Below, piece after piece: positions 47,147-59,604 of a stretch of 64,000 nucleotides of DNA. The DNA lies in the NCBI GenBank assembly GCA_026686845.1, contig JAIVEN010000021.1:12976001-13040000 (forward strand), read 5' to 3'. Positions within the stretch are counted from its first letter, which is position 1, and each line of letters starts with the position of its first letter. This DNA is from Adenanthera pavonina (lineage: Eukaryota; Streptophyta; Magnoliopsida; Fabales; Fabaceae). A model generated the notes under the pieces. It ran no database searches and was not told the origin of the DNA. It saw only the letters and a program-made list of their open reading frames with translations. The translations under genes and the position numbers were made by a program.

Positions 47147-49819
47147 CGGGTTGTGGAACTTCAACGTCCATCCGTCATTGTCAACACATGGCTTTGCAGT
47201 CTCATTTATCCATTTTATGGATTTTGTTCAATAATTCATCTACCTTGCTCCAACATTATTTAGTTATGGAGAAATAGAAATATCTTAGCTTTATTATTCA
47301 ACGAGTTGAAAATTAAAGGGAAAAAAACTCAGTCATTATACCTAAACCCCTTATTGAAACAAATGTAATACAAACTAATCAACCTTGGCGATATAGCAAT
47401 GAGGTTGGGGGAAGTGAGCGATGATTGAGGATGGAAGCGGCAGCAAAATGGGTTAAAATTTGAGGATTGAAGCGATGATGGAAATGATTGCAAAGTAGAA
47501 TCTTTACCTTGACATGTTAGTTTAAAATTGAAATCAAAACTCGACTCACACTCGTTCTGTTAATAGCAATTAAGGCCTTTGTTGAGGCAAGGTGACAAAG
47601 CTTCAATGATTCTGGAACGCGAGCTGAAGGATGTCTCCGAGGAAACTGAGTTAGGGCAAAGAGTTTTTGAGTCAAGACAGAGAAAGTTGTATGAGTCATC
47701 GCTCAACATTTTATATAAAATAGGTTGAGGGTATTTTAGTAATTAATCTTGACTTTGAATTAATTTGATTTAACAACTAGAAATCTGTTTGCCTAATTTC
47801 ACAAACTCTTGGTTCTAAAATTTAATAAATTGGTGATCTTGGTCCTAAATAGTAATTCTTCCTATTATTTTTAATACAATTGAATATTATGATTGAAAAT
47901 CACTGTAAAAAAATTCTAAAGTTATGTTAATCTGTAACATGTCTTTGCGTTAAATACACGCAAACTAATATTTGAGCCACGGTACATCAAAGGTATTTTT
48001 TTGTAAATTTAAATTTGAATATATTTATTATTCATAAATATAGTTATAATATATTCATGTTAAAATATGTTTAATCTGTTTTTATATATTTTCATAAATT
48101 TATTTTTAACATATGTGTGATTATATGTTTAAAAAAAATTCATAGATTAAATCTTAATAAATCAATAGTTTTAATTTGTTATCTTTATACATAAAAACTT
48201 ACATCTTCATAAATTTTTAATTTTAAACTATTTATAAATTATTAAAGCAGTGATAATATATATATATATATATTCATAAATCTGGCTGATACACTTTTTT
48301 TTTTGGCCAAGCTCAATACACCTTTGATGTTTCTAATTATGGATGATGTTGACTACGTGTAATCAGTTAAAAAGATTTCGATCAATTTTACTATGGTGTT
48401 AATGCATAATCATTTGAGAATGGTTTAATTGCCCAATCATTGTACGATTTCAGCAATATATACCCATCACCATTGCTTGTGCGACATTCATGTTATCAGA
48501 TGATGTCGGTTATGACCAGATAGCATTCTCTTATCATTTTATCCTCTCGCTACTTACAAATAGTTAATTATAACATACTATCTTGGGATGTGGAAGATGA
48601 GTCACACATTAGAATGAAGATTTTTTTTGGCCTCATTTCTTATGACCTTTTTGTATGTAATTAAGCACTCTGACTTCTGTAAAACTCCATCCAAATATCA
48701 ATCTTTGGCATTTGAATTGTGTTAACTATTGACATCATGTATCATATGATGAAATGTATTATGAAGAAGGACGTTCCACTAATCAAATGCAAGAGAATTG
48801 GAGAACAAATTATATTAATCACATATTAATGTTAGGTGTACCCCAACTTTTCTAACATATGCTTTTTTCTTTTCACCCGAATTTACCATATGCTTGGGTT
48901 CTACATAGAAAGGAATTTAGTGATGAACTTCATTGTCTTTCAAGCATAACATTGATATAGATAAAATGAACACACATTTTGATATGTCGATCAATCTGAT
49001 TAAATAGTTCAATATTGATGTATGCAGTTTATTTTTTTCTTTACGAACTTTAATTTTGCTTTGGAATTATGCATACGTTGTTCTGTTTACCATGATAGTT
49101 ATATTTGTGATTATAATTTTTCTTTCATCTATTTTTTCTTTAATTATGATTTTTTACCTTGTTAATATATTATACTTTAATCATTTAATATATTATATTA
49201 TAAAATATCATATTATATAAAAAGTCACAAGCCTTATATATTATAATACTATATTATATTATACTATAATATACTATATTATGGTATAATATAATATTTT
49301 CAAATTATGAACAATTTGGTATATTCGGTTATTCGAAGGGTATAAAAATAATTTTTAAATCATATATACATTTATTTCACGGGGTAATTTAAATTTACGA
49401 AGGCTATGAAAACAAGTCTTAAAGTCTATAAAATCGAACACTACATTTTCTATATTTCATATTGGAATTTTATAGTTATTGCCTTTAAATTTATGAAGGC
49501 TATAAAATTTATTAAAAGTTTATTTATTGACATAAATAAAAAACATGGGCACAAGTATTGGACAGCTGACATTGCCTTTAAATTTTATTTATAAAAAAAA
49601 AACGTTGTTTGAAGGCTATAAAATCACACATTGAATTTTTATGCTGGAATTTTCAAGTTATTGGAGTTCCCTTTAAATTTATGAAGGCTATCAAAAAATG
49701 ATTTTATAAATATAAAGCTCCATTTTTCTTTATTAATTCAATCACATATATTATTTATATTGCACAATGAATAAACTTTAATTGCCATTATATTCTTGAA
49801 CGGTTAGTTGGGTGACCAA
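47147..49819. other. A/T-rich region without a supported gene
   Basis: No recognised protein, LTR or RNA gene. A (TA)n run lies at about 48257-48273 and TATTATA-type repeats lie at 49160-49290. Short open frames are closed quickly and match nothing I know. Confidence 0.55.
49325..49690 (+). repeat. Imperfect repeats with the core AATTTATGAAGGCTATAAAA
   Basis: The core or close variants recur at about 49330, 49392, 49487, 49608 and 49676, spaced roughly 60-120 bases apart. The sequence after several copies is also similar (TTGGAATTTT.AGTTATTG). They look like decayed tandem repeats of unknown origin. Confidence 0.6.
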
Positions 49820-51678
49820 TGTAACAACCCTCATTACACTATTATGAACTTAGTCTCAAATTAATGAAAAGTGTAATTGACGATATGTGCAGAACCAGAT
49901 GAACCAAGGCTGAAGAAAAGATCAAAATGAGATAAGTCAAAAAATGGAGATAGAAAGGGGTCATGTGGCGATGAGGTATAGGGCCAACATGATGAGACAC
50001 TTGTGACAATTTGAAAAATATCTGGTTGAAGGTTCCACGTTGTGGTGAACTTATTACCCACCGGGGCGCGAGACCCCAAATTCTTATAAATCAGAAGTCA
50101 TTTAATCGGCCGAAAAGAAAGGAACAAAGGGAGAAATGAAGGAGCTTCATTAGGGCTCTGGTTTTTCGACCCTTAGAGGTGATTTTTGGACCTTGAGAGC
50201 TTGTATCTCAGTTGATAAGTGATCACTTCTCTCCTCTCTCCTCTTTTCTCTTTGATTTTGTGTTGAAATATGTAGGAGTATGTTGGATTTGAGCTTGGAT
50301 TTCCATTGATTAAAATGCTTGGTTTGGTGTTGTTGAAGTGTTATGTAGTGTTAGGAAGGTTTGAGTATGAGTTTTGGTTGGATTGTAATGGGTTTGAGTG
50401 GAACCCTAGGTTAGAAATCGTAGAAGGAGTATGAAATCTAAAATGTATATGGATAATTATGGTTAGGATATGTAATTAAGGCTTATTGAAATGCATTAGT
50501 GCTATTGGAACAATAGGTTAAGCCTGAATGGTTGGATTGTGAATTATGGTTAATGTGTGCATTATACTAATTGAAGATATTGTGATGTTGTAGTATTTGA
50601 TTGGCTAATTGGAGGTATATAATTTGTGATAGGTGCTTCGAAGGCTTGCTTAAGCCCCTATGTGCGCTGTACAGTATTGACAACTTGAGGTAACTGAGTG
50701 TTTGTATGTGTTATATGTTGATATATATATGCATGTCTCCGTTCATACCACGATATCGTTATGTGTATATGTATAGTTTTTCTATATATCATGGTATGCA
50801 CACGACTAGACGGGTTGTTTGTATATGATGATAATGAGTATGAAAATGTATATGTGCATATGTGATTGTAGCATCCACACATGATTGCATGCTGGTATGA
50901 CCATGATGATGACTGTGATAATGATTATATATGTATATATTTTTATAGGCACGTTAGCATGGCATGTATATCACCACCTATGAGCACAGTGAAACATGGT
51001 TGATGAGGAGGTGGTGATGAGATGAGATATGATGAAATATCTCTAGCACTAAATCCTCTCCTATGATTATGAGGGCCAAGTGGCAGTGGACTGTGATATG
51101 ATATGATGATGATATGGTTTGGTGATAGGATGGAACATCCCTACCACTAAATCCTCTCCTATGGGTAGGAGAGTCAGGTGGCAGTAGATTGCACCTTCTC
51201 TAAATCACCACTAATTTACGGTGATCCAGGGGAAAGAAAGCCATGGTCTAATCATTTGTGTGATCTTTGGTAGAGTGCACTAGTGTGAGGTGAGCTTGGT
51301 GATATTTCAGAATCAATCTTCACCGGCTGTTGGAAGGAAATCACCTATTGAAATGTCTTGTGACGATGTCAACTCATGATTCTAGTCGTGTTTGAGGGAG
51401 ACATACATTTCATGACACTTGGATTGCATGACATCATTGCATATATCTGTGATATTGATGGTATATATATATGTGTGTGTGTTTGTCCCAATCACTTAGA
51501 CATTGTCTCATACCCCGCCCCATGACTAACATTACAGGAGAAGACTCTAGTATTAGCTCAGAGAAGACCATAGAGTCATAGGCTCTATATGTTTGGGAAT
51601 TTGATGTATGATTGGTAGTTGCAATTTAGTTTATGTAATATTATGCCAAATAAGTTATGTCTTGATGTCTGTATGAGT
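49820..51678 (+). mobile_element. Gypsy LTR, family A, 3'-truncated (A2)
   Basis: It starts TGTAACAACCCTCATTACAC and is colinear with A1 through the tandem stem-loop region (51040-51250) and TTATGCCAAATAAG (about 51630). It is then cut at 51678 by the C LTR. No terminus of A is found on the far side of that element. Confidence 0.82.
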
Positions 51679-53339
51679 TGTTAGATTAGCTGGCTTCCCA
51701 AGAGGGGGGTAAATTGGGAATATTAAAACTTTTTTGCAAAATATCAAGAAAGTGAAGAAAGCAATATATGATGGTAAAATAGAGTATGAACAAATAACTG
51801 TAAAGGTGGCAGTAAAAAGAAGAAGACTCAGTAATTTATCCTGATTCAGCCTCTCCACTTGACCTACGTCCAGTCCCCAAGTCACCACTTGAGATTTTCA
51901 ACTATTCTGCAAGAATTCAGTGGGCTTCTTGCAAATGGCTTAGTACAAAGATGTTGCTCTGTTTCTAGAGCTCACTCTATCTCTCTGTGCACTCTTACAA
52001 AGTACTCCCCAATTCCTTGTGATGTCCCCTCACAAGAAAATCTATCTTCCAGATGAAGATAAGATTGATTACAAAGATTAAACTTTCTTAAATAGAGTGA
52101 ATATAAAAGTTGAAGTACAGAATATTGAAGTGAGAGAGTAAGAAACTTTGAGCAGATGATTTGGTAGAGTTTCAGTATATACAATGTTAAAATCGTTACC
52201 CATAACTTCAAATGATATTATATTTATAGATTTAGGTCTCAAATATCTGTTAGAGACAAAATCTATCCATTGGAGAAGTTATCCAATGGTTACTTTGAAA
52301 AACTATCCGTTAACCAACCGCATTTAATGCTTCTAACATACTGAAATTTGAATTTCAGTTGGTCAATAGACGAATTTTGTAGAAACCAAAGGTTAACAGC
52401 TTCAACGTTGAAAGCCCGAAGTTCGTCTGTCATCAAGTGAAATTTGAATTTTAATATTTGGAAAATGTTTCTGTGTTGTGACATATGAATTTTCAAGTGG
52501 AAAGTTTTTCTGTTAAGTGTGAACAGTATTTTCAATTTGCTACAGTGCTTTCAAAATTCGAATTTTGGAACCTCAAAATTCGTCTGTCCGTAGCTAGTTT
52601 GTAAGGCATTGTAGTTCATGTGATTCAAAGTTCAAATTTTCAAATGTCAAAGTTCGTCTATCAGAGAGACCTCTTTTTAGACTAACTTCAAAATTCGAAT
52701 TTATAAATACTGTCATTCGTATGTCAACATATCACTTTAACAGACTCACAAACTTAGTTTCTGAAATTTAAATTTTCATGTTCAAAGTTCGTCTTTCAGT
52801 GAGCAATTTTGAAATCCAATCTAAACTTAGTTTTAGATGAACTTTGACATAATTTCAGATGAATTTCTTTAGTTTTCATAAGTTTCATTTTGTCTAAAAT
52901 TTGAATTTTCAAAACCAAAAGTTCATCTGTCGCTTAAAGCTCCTTTCAGACACTTATCAAAATTCAAATTTTCCCAAGCCAAAATTTGTCCGTCAGAGAG
53001 GCATCTCTTCAAACTTGTTTAGTTTCAGTACGAAATTCGAATTTCCAAGGCCAAAGTTCGAACTTTCACTATGACATATTGGTATTAACCTTTCAAACTT
53101 CGTCTGTTAGTGGGTGTTTTTCAAATATTCCATGATTTAACATAGAATCAAGGTTTTAAAACATCTTTTCACCAAATCAAAGTCTTTTACTCAAATAAAA
53201 CACTATTAAATATCCTACATTAAACTTTGCACAGATTTATCCAGAAATTCTTCACTTGAAACCTTTTGGGCACCTTTGATATCTTTATTCCAAGCTCTTG
53301 AAGGTTGATTTGGAATAATCAAAACTTCTTGATTCAACA
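51679..53339 (-). mobile_element. 3' LTR of a C-family Sirevirus-like element (C3)
   Basis: On the minus strand it runs from TGTTGAATCAAG (53339) to AATCTAACA (51679), 1,661 bp. A polypurine tract lies directly upstream, so this is a 3' LTR and not a solo. It contains the U5 stem-loop (51694-51721, one mismatch), a decayed promoter motif and several CGAATTT/AAATTCG hairpins. Confidence 0.9.
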
Positions 53340-53357
53340 TTCTCCTCCTTTTTGATG
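53340..53357 (-). other. Polypurine tract of element C3
   Basis: On the minus strand AAAAAGGAGGAGAA ends at the LTR start. A second purine tract GTTGAGGGGGAGCTT lies about 65 bases upstream (53406-53420), as in element D1. Confidence 0.85.
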
Positions 53358-53625
53358 ATGACAAAACAACTTACAAACTGGAATTGTACTTGGGTTTGCT
53401 TCAACAAGCTCCCCCTCAACATATGCATTATAAATCATGTGAAGAGATTCAAAGAATAAATCATTGCAACCAAGAAATTCTTTCATTTAATCAAATGTTG
53501 CTTTACAGAGAGACAAACTTATGCAAAGTTCTTCGAAATACACAAATTAAACACAAAATACAAATAAGCATTTGAAACTCAAACTCAAAAACAGCACTAC
53601 AGGAGGACTCAAGCCTAAATTCTAA

Positions 53626-54218
53626 TCACTTCTTCTTTGGCTTGGTCTTCTTGCTGTAAGTCTTTCCAGATGGCTCAACAGCAGACTTGCCAGTTTGCTT
53701 ACTCTTCTCCCCCTTTTTGGCATCATTAGGAAGGTGAACAAAATCAACCGGAGGAGGGATCTGATAAACTGGAATAGCTTTGAGGGGCACAGGAGCAAAC
53801 GGCAGATGAGGTTCAGAACCTCATCATCAGAGACCTCAAGTAGCTCTTGCATCTCTTGTCTGGAAAGAGCCAATTGAGCTCTTTGTTCTTCTGAGAGACC
53901 ATATGCAGAGAGAGATGAAGGAGCAGGGTCATCAGAACGAAACATTTCCTCAAGCCTTCTTCTCTGAGCTTGTAAGAGAGCATTGCAAGCAATAGCTTCA
54001 AAATCAACAACAGGCACAATGCTTCTCTCTTCATTGCTGGCAACCTCCAACATTGATGAAGTAGAAATGATTGCCACTAGTCTTTCTACTTGCTCAGATT
54101 CTTGAGTGGAAAGAATTGAATCCTGAGCATCTTCTGGAATGGGCTCATGAGGGCGTGTTTCCTGAGGTCCTTCTACCTCCATGCCATAGTCCAAGGGAGG
54201 ACCATGACTTAAAGTCAA
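53626..54218 (-). pseudogene. 3' ORF of the C3 element (possible Sirevirus env-like/extra ORF), 5'-truncated, frameshifted
   Basis: The frame lies just upstream of the 3' LTR, in the position where some Sireviruses carry an extra, env-like ORF after pol. It begins after a stop at a TTG next to unrelated sequence, so the true start is lost. The readable part is hydrophilic and acidic (PRPHEPIPEDAQDS-like composition, glutamine/glutamate-rich helices, DEEVL-type end). Near 53826 the frame shifts. Another frame then gives a proline-rich stretch (IPPPVDFVHLPNDAKK) and a basic tail (KTYSKKTKPKKK) ending at TGA 53626-53628. I do not recognise a domain or a membrane segment, so the env-like label rests on position only. 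It could also be the C-terminus of a plant transposon protein of unknown function. Confidence 0.5.
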
Positions 54219-56189
54219 TACTAATTATGTACTAATTGGATGCAATACTAAATGTAACTAATAAAAGGGACTAGTATGTAAAATTATCCTAATGGCCTAA
54301 AATAGAATAGGAAATTGAATTAATTTATTAGTGAGTGTATGGAAGTATGAGAAAATTTTATGTTCATGAATGAAAAAGGATGGAAGGGCTAAAAACTAGT
54401 CAAGGCTAAAAATGCAATGCAAAAACTAACACTCAAATAAATGAAATGCAATGCAAGAGTTCTATCCTATATGCAAACTAACTAATTACAAGTTTTTTGG
54501 GGGGGGGGGTTGTTTTATGACTTAGAAAAGTAAATGGAATGTATAAATAAACTAAGCTGAACTTAATTAATAATTAGACTAGGAAAATGCTAACTAATTA
54601 AAGAGAGCTAATTAGTGCTTCAATGAGGTGATAAAAATGCAATGTAATGGTAGTATGCCTAGCAACAATGTGTAGAAGGGAGTGTTTGGGCTCAAAAGTT
54701 TAATTAACTATTTTGATCAAAATGTAAAATGCTATTAAAACCATGAATTCTCTAAGGGCCCTATTTGGTTCAATTACAGGAGGTTAGGTAATGTGATATA
54801 ATGGGATGTAATGTGATATAATGGGATGATGACTACATGTGAGTTTATTTAGTAGGATATAAACAATGATGTAATGATATTTAGAAAATTCACCCCACCT
54901 TTCCTAGAGTTATTCTTCCTAATGGCCATCTTTTCAAGTGGTAGATTAGAAAATAAGAAGCATCAAACCAACATCCAGTCAAAATTAAAAAAAAAAAAAA
55001 AGAGGAAGACAATGTGATGTGTAGATCAAGAAAGCATTTTAAAGATTTTTTGGTTGCACTAACATAATCGCTTGCAAGAAGTTTTTAGATCTATTTGTTT
55101 AGATAATTTTGTTTATTTATTTATTTTTATTTTGTTGGTTTCCAACTTGTATTTCCTTGGGACCAAAGTTATTAGTTAGATTTAAATTAAAAAAAATAAA
55201 ATCTATTAGATATCCTTTAGGAGATTTCTTAAAATTAAATTAAAGAGATTATCTAATAGTATTATGATTAGAATATCAAATTTTTTTAACTTTTGTTTTT
55301 ATTTTTATGGTTTTTTATAATTAGATATATCTTTTAGATTTCCTAAATCTAATAGGAATATTTGAGTATCAAATATTTCTAATTGCTTTAAAATTAGGTT
55401 TTTCATATTTTACCTATTTAAAGGCTCATATGTAATGCTTATTTTGCATAAACGAGTTGAATAATATTGAGTATTATGAGTTATCCCCTAAACTCTTTTA
55501 TTTTCTCCTTCTCTCTTGAGTTCTCTTCCTTGCTCTTCTATTTTCTCTCTCTTTCTGCATCTCTTTCCTTTCTTTCTGTCCTTTCCTTTCCCTTGTTATG
55601 TATCTTTCTCCCTTAAGCTCTTTCTTTTCTCCCTCTTTCTATCTATCTTCACTCTCTCTCTCTCTCTCTCAAAATCTTCTACTCCTTCTATTTTCTCTTC
55701 TCTATTCTCTATCTACTCACAACCTCTCTCCCTTGCTCATATCACAATGACCATCAAGTTATCTTCTTCACTCAGATCTAGCCTTTGATCAGTGCTCAAA
55801 GCTTCAAACATAGGGTTAACAAAGGAAGATGATGTTGGATCTAAAGTCATGAAGTAGGGGGACAATGAGCATTTTAAGTCTACCTTTGCTACTGTCATTA
55901 GATCTACTTCGTCACCATCAAATCTACTCTAGTGGGGTTGCCGTTGGAAGAACAAGGAAGGTAGTGATGAGGGAGATGACCTTGATGAAAGAGAAAGGTG
56001 ATGTTGAGATTTGGACGCAAAGATTTGTGGTGGTCGAAGAAGCAGAGACATCGACAACAATGAGCATCCGTGTTGTTAAGGGTATGGTCACTAGTATGGG
56101 TTGTCATTGTTAGATCTACTCTAGTAGGGTCAACTATTGGAAGAACAGGGAGGTTTTTCCCCTTGGGTTGTCATTGTTAGATTTGCTCT
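54219..56189. other. Unassigned region with simple repeats
   Basis: No recognised gene. It contains a run of 11 G (54499-54509), a perfect 20-bp tandem duplication (54788-54827), an A-run near 54989-55001, and a strongly pyrimidine-rich stretch (55500-55740) with a (CT)n run (55652-55670). The motif GATCTACTCTAGT is repeated near 55920 and 56113. CTATTTAAAGG near 55417 followed by the CT-rich stretch could be an LTR promoter and leader, but I found no LTR ends. Confidence 0.5.
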
Positions 56190-57745
56190 AGTATGTGCAA
56201 ACATTGAACTTCACAATAAGCACCAACATATTAAGATAGCTCATCATTTGAACAAGGGTCATAGTTTATTTTAATAGCCTTAAGTAACAACACCAACCAA
56301 GCATATTTGAAAGCTTGTCAAACACTTATAAACTAACTTGGTTAATAGCTAACTCCTTCTCTTTTCATTATGAATCCGCTTAAGCACATCAAATACTCTA
56401 TCTTTATTAAACTTTCACCATTTAGCTCAAGGAGTACCTGCAAAACAAAAACATATCTTTTTCTTTCTTTGGTATCCTTTCTTACTTGGGTCTACTAATG
56501 GTTAGTTTAAACATTTTAAAATTCATATTGGACCAAAGTTCAATCTTACCCAAATATAACATATAATTCAATAATTGAATAGGGTAAGTGATAGAAGTTA
56601 CCAAAAATCATCTCCTTGTTATTTTTGGCTTGTATGCAGTGTAATATTGCTCATGTCTCCCTTTTACATACAAATCATTGCTTCTTAAGCTTCTACTTTT
56701 TCTCTTCTCAAGATAAGTGATTTGATTTCTATTTGAGCTGCTTCCTTGAGATAAGTGAGAGGTTTACTATCAATACCTCTTTTTGTGATTTGCAATTGCA
56801 ACTTTAGAGTTTTAGGAAGCTTTCCTTTTCTGTGACTTCTTTCTCGCACCAATATGTTCTTTCTTCTTGAATTTGTTCTACACACATAGAACACTAGAAG
56901 AACATTTTGGTACCCACTTATTTTTGGGTCCAAGAGATTAGTGGCATTCTTTAGAACCTATTTCATGCTTTTATTCAAGCCATTTTTCCTTATATTGCAC
57001 AAATAAGTAATATGCCCATTTTTACCATAATATATGCATAATGGTGAGTTAGGCATTACAGAAGCCACGAAGAATTTCAAACAGCATTTACTTTTCTCCT
57101 TAGACTTATTTATATAGTCAGCACCCAACTTGTCAAACACACATTTCTATTTGCCAAGTAGAATATACAACTTATCTTTATCTTGGATGAAATTGGATGT
57201 GACTTTAGTTAACTCCTCTTTTTCTTTATTTAATCTATCACATGAATCACAAGAGGAAATGTGTGTGTGGGTTTCACAAATATTTTCTAAATCAATTATT
57301 TTCTTTTTAAGTGAATCATTTTCATTCTTTTCTAATTCTAATTTATTTTCTAAGGAAATACTTTCTTCTTACTGTGTGCAAGTGCTTTTACTAATGTAAT
57401 CAGTTCATTATGCATTTCATTATAAGAATCTTGTAACTTATCAAAAGAAAAAGGAAAATCAAATTCAGAGTCAGAATTTGAGATCTTATTATTGCATATT
57501 GCCATGAAGCAAAGATAGGTATCCTCATCTTTATCTGAATCATTACCCCATATTGCAGAGGTATATGCCACTTTAGCTTTCTCACTTTTCTTGCTCTCTA
57601 CATTTCTTCCTCTATGCCTCTTTGAAAGGTACTTCAGTTTATTTACATGGTAGGAGTGATTTTGTTCATAAAGCTCATTCTTTTTGTTTTTGAGGAATCT
57701 GCCAAATTTGATGGCCAATTCTTTTAGCTTGTCCCCCTCAAGCAT
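56190..57745 (-). pseudogene. Sirevirus-like gag C-terminal half plus downstream region (family D), pseudogene
   Basis: On the minus strand this copy is colinear with 3740-5230 of element D1. It begins MMLEGDKLKELAIKFGRFLK (57748) and continues with the charged/coiled-coil segment (YHVNKLKYLSKR, FDFPFSFDKLQDSYNEM). The zinc knuckle region near 57010-57050 reads CIYYGKNGHITYLC, its second Cys changed to Tyr. A GPK-like tail (56930) and the same non-coding continuation (FAGTP.AKW near 56430) follow. No protease or pol follows, exactly as in D1. Stops and frameshifts are present. The right edge joins a B LTR at about 57745; the left edge fades near 56190. Confidence 0.8.
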
Positions 57746-59585
57746 CATTCTCCTTCATTCTCCTTGCCTTTTCTTTGGACTCATTTGCCATAGCCTGTGC
57801 CTATCATTGGGATACTTGAGGGGATGAGATTGGGGGCAATCTCAGTAGCAAGTTGCATTTCATGCAATCATGTCAAATAACTCACATTTGATCATATTTA
57901 ATCATATCAATCTCCTTTAAACAATAAATTGTCACATTGGTCATAAAAATTTGGCAGCATAACGGCTTAGAAAATGGACATTCCAGGGAATAAAACCCCT
58001 CATTTTACAGCCAAGACCAATCAGAGAAATCACAATTGCAATATGGCAATACAATTTAATCATAGAAAGACAATGAAAGAACATAAAGCAAGAATATGAA
58101 ACTTAGCTACCTTGAAGCATTCTTTTGGCTCTTCCTCTTGAATCTAATGCTTCCACTAGCCTCTTTAGGCTTCCTCAAGTCCCTTAACATCATTAAACAC
58201 TTGCTCAATCAACTAGAACAAGTAGCTACTTCATAAAGTCTCATTTAAAACCCTAAAGACTCAATTTCTTTATCTAAAGCCTAATCTTTGAGCCAATGCT
58301 TGTCTTTAAGGTTTTTCATCGTGGGGAACTCATTTTTGCCATCAAATACACGAAAATCCAGCTCCTTCCCACCTTATTAGTCTGACCAAAATCTGTTCTT
58401 AAGAGGAAGAAATTGGTTTTTCACAAAACTTGTTTAAATCATACTATACTTGATTCCTCTTATAAAATCTCATATCAAATCATGATTTTATGACTTTAAA
58501 ACAACTCCCCATGCTTAAACAAGCTTAGACCAAAATTATAGAGAGATGGGAAATAAAATATTTCATGGAAACTTAAGCCAAACAACCAAAAAAAGACACT
58601 AGAACACTTGTAAGTCATAAGAGAAACACTTACAAATTTTCTCGGATTTTCCTCCAATTTTTTTTATATTTTTTCTTCCTCCCTCACGTGGCTGCACTTC
58701 GTTTCTTCAATTGCAGACTTCTCTTCCTGATTTCCTTGCTAAATGGTTGGCCAAATCATGGGAAAGAAGGGAGTATATATAAATTTCACCAACCAATGAA
58801 AATTTACCACTTAATGTCTTGATTTTTCTTGCTTTTTCATGAAAAATAATAAACTAAGGCTATTTTGACATGTGCAACTTGTGGAGCACGAAATGGGGAG
58901 TATTTTGGTCCAAAAATTTCAAATATTTACTTATCCAGATATATCCTGAACTGGTCTGGACAAATAAAGCTACTTTAGCAGTATATTTTACTATTATTAG
59001 AACACCTGTTTTAACTATATTGGGATATAAAATTACCATAATATACCTATCCCAATTGGTCCAAATATAAGACCCACACATTTTTTTCTTGAATGAATAC
59101 TCCTTCTTCCTGTAGTCCAGACTGACATTTATCGGGTAAGACATTAATATTAAATCATAATTACCCAATACATATTATTTTGATCTTAATAAATTCCATA
59201 TTGTATTACATTGGTCTTAGCTCATTGAGAGCTTCATTTTGAATATAATTTTTCATATTTACAAAAATTCCCTTGACCCGAGACACATTTATAATTTTTA
59301 AAACTTTCAGGTTATTAAGTGTAATTTTTCCCAAAATTCATAAAATTTGTTTCAATTCCTGTACGTCCACCGCCTTTCTTCTCATTCCTTTTTTTTTTCT
59401 TTTCTTCCCTTTTTTATTTTTTTTCCAGGGGTAAAATAGTTATTTTCTTATCTTTCCTTCTAACCGAGATAATTGACCTCTTTACCTTATATCATGCAAA
59501 ACGACGTATATCCATTTTTATAAATTCCTTATATATTTTAAAATATTGAGTCTTAAACATTTAAGAGAATTTTTATGATATTACA
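57746..59585 (-). mobile_element. 3' LTR of chromovirus, family B, lacking its 3' end (B4)
   Basis: On the minus strand it starts TGTAATATCATAAAAATT at 59585, directly after a PPT, and aligns with the other B LTRs. It stops at about 57745, roughly 1.3 kb short of the usual end, where family D gag sequence begins. Confidence 0.85.
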
Positions 59586-59604
59586 ATTCCCTCTCCCTTA
59601 AAAT
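59586..59604 (-). other. Polypurine tract of the right-hand chromovirus
   Basis: On the minus strand TTTTAAGGGAGAGGGAA lies directly before the LTR and just after CAAGGACGAAATTT, the arrangement typical of Tekay-type chromoviruses. Confidence 0.85.

Noticed and set aside
54770..54830. A miniature transposon end at GGGCCCTATTTGGTT
   Set aside because: The start resembles known miniature-element ends, but I found no matching inverted end or target duplication nearby.
55516..55788. 90-codon open frame rich in Ser, Leu and Phe
   Set aside because: It is a translation of a pyrimidine-rich, (CT)n-containing stretch. It has no domain and looks like low-complexity leader-type DNA.
58860..59168. 102-codon minus-strand open frame
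   Set aside because: It lies wholly inside the B4 LTR and has no similarity to known proteins. B LTRs are otherwise non-coding.
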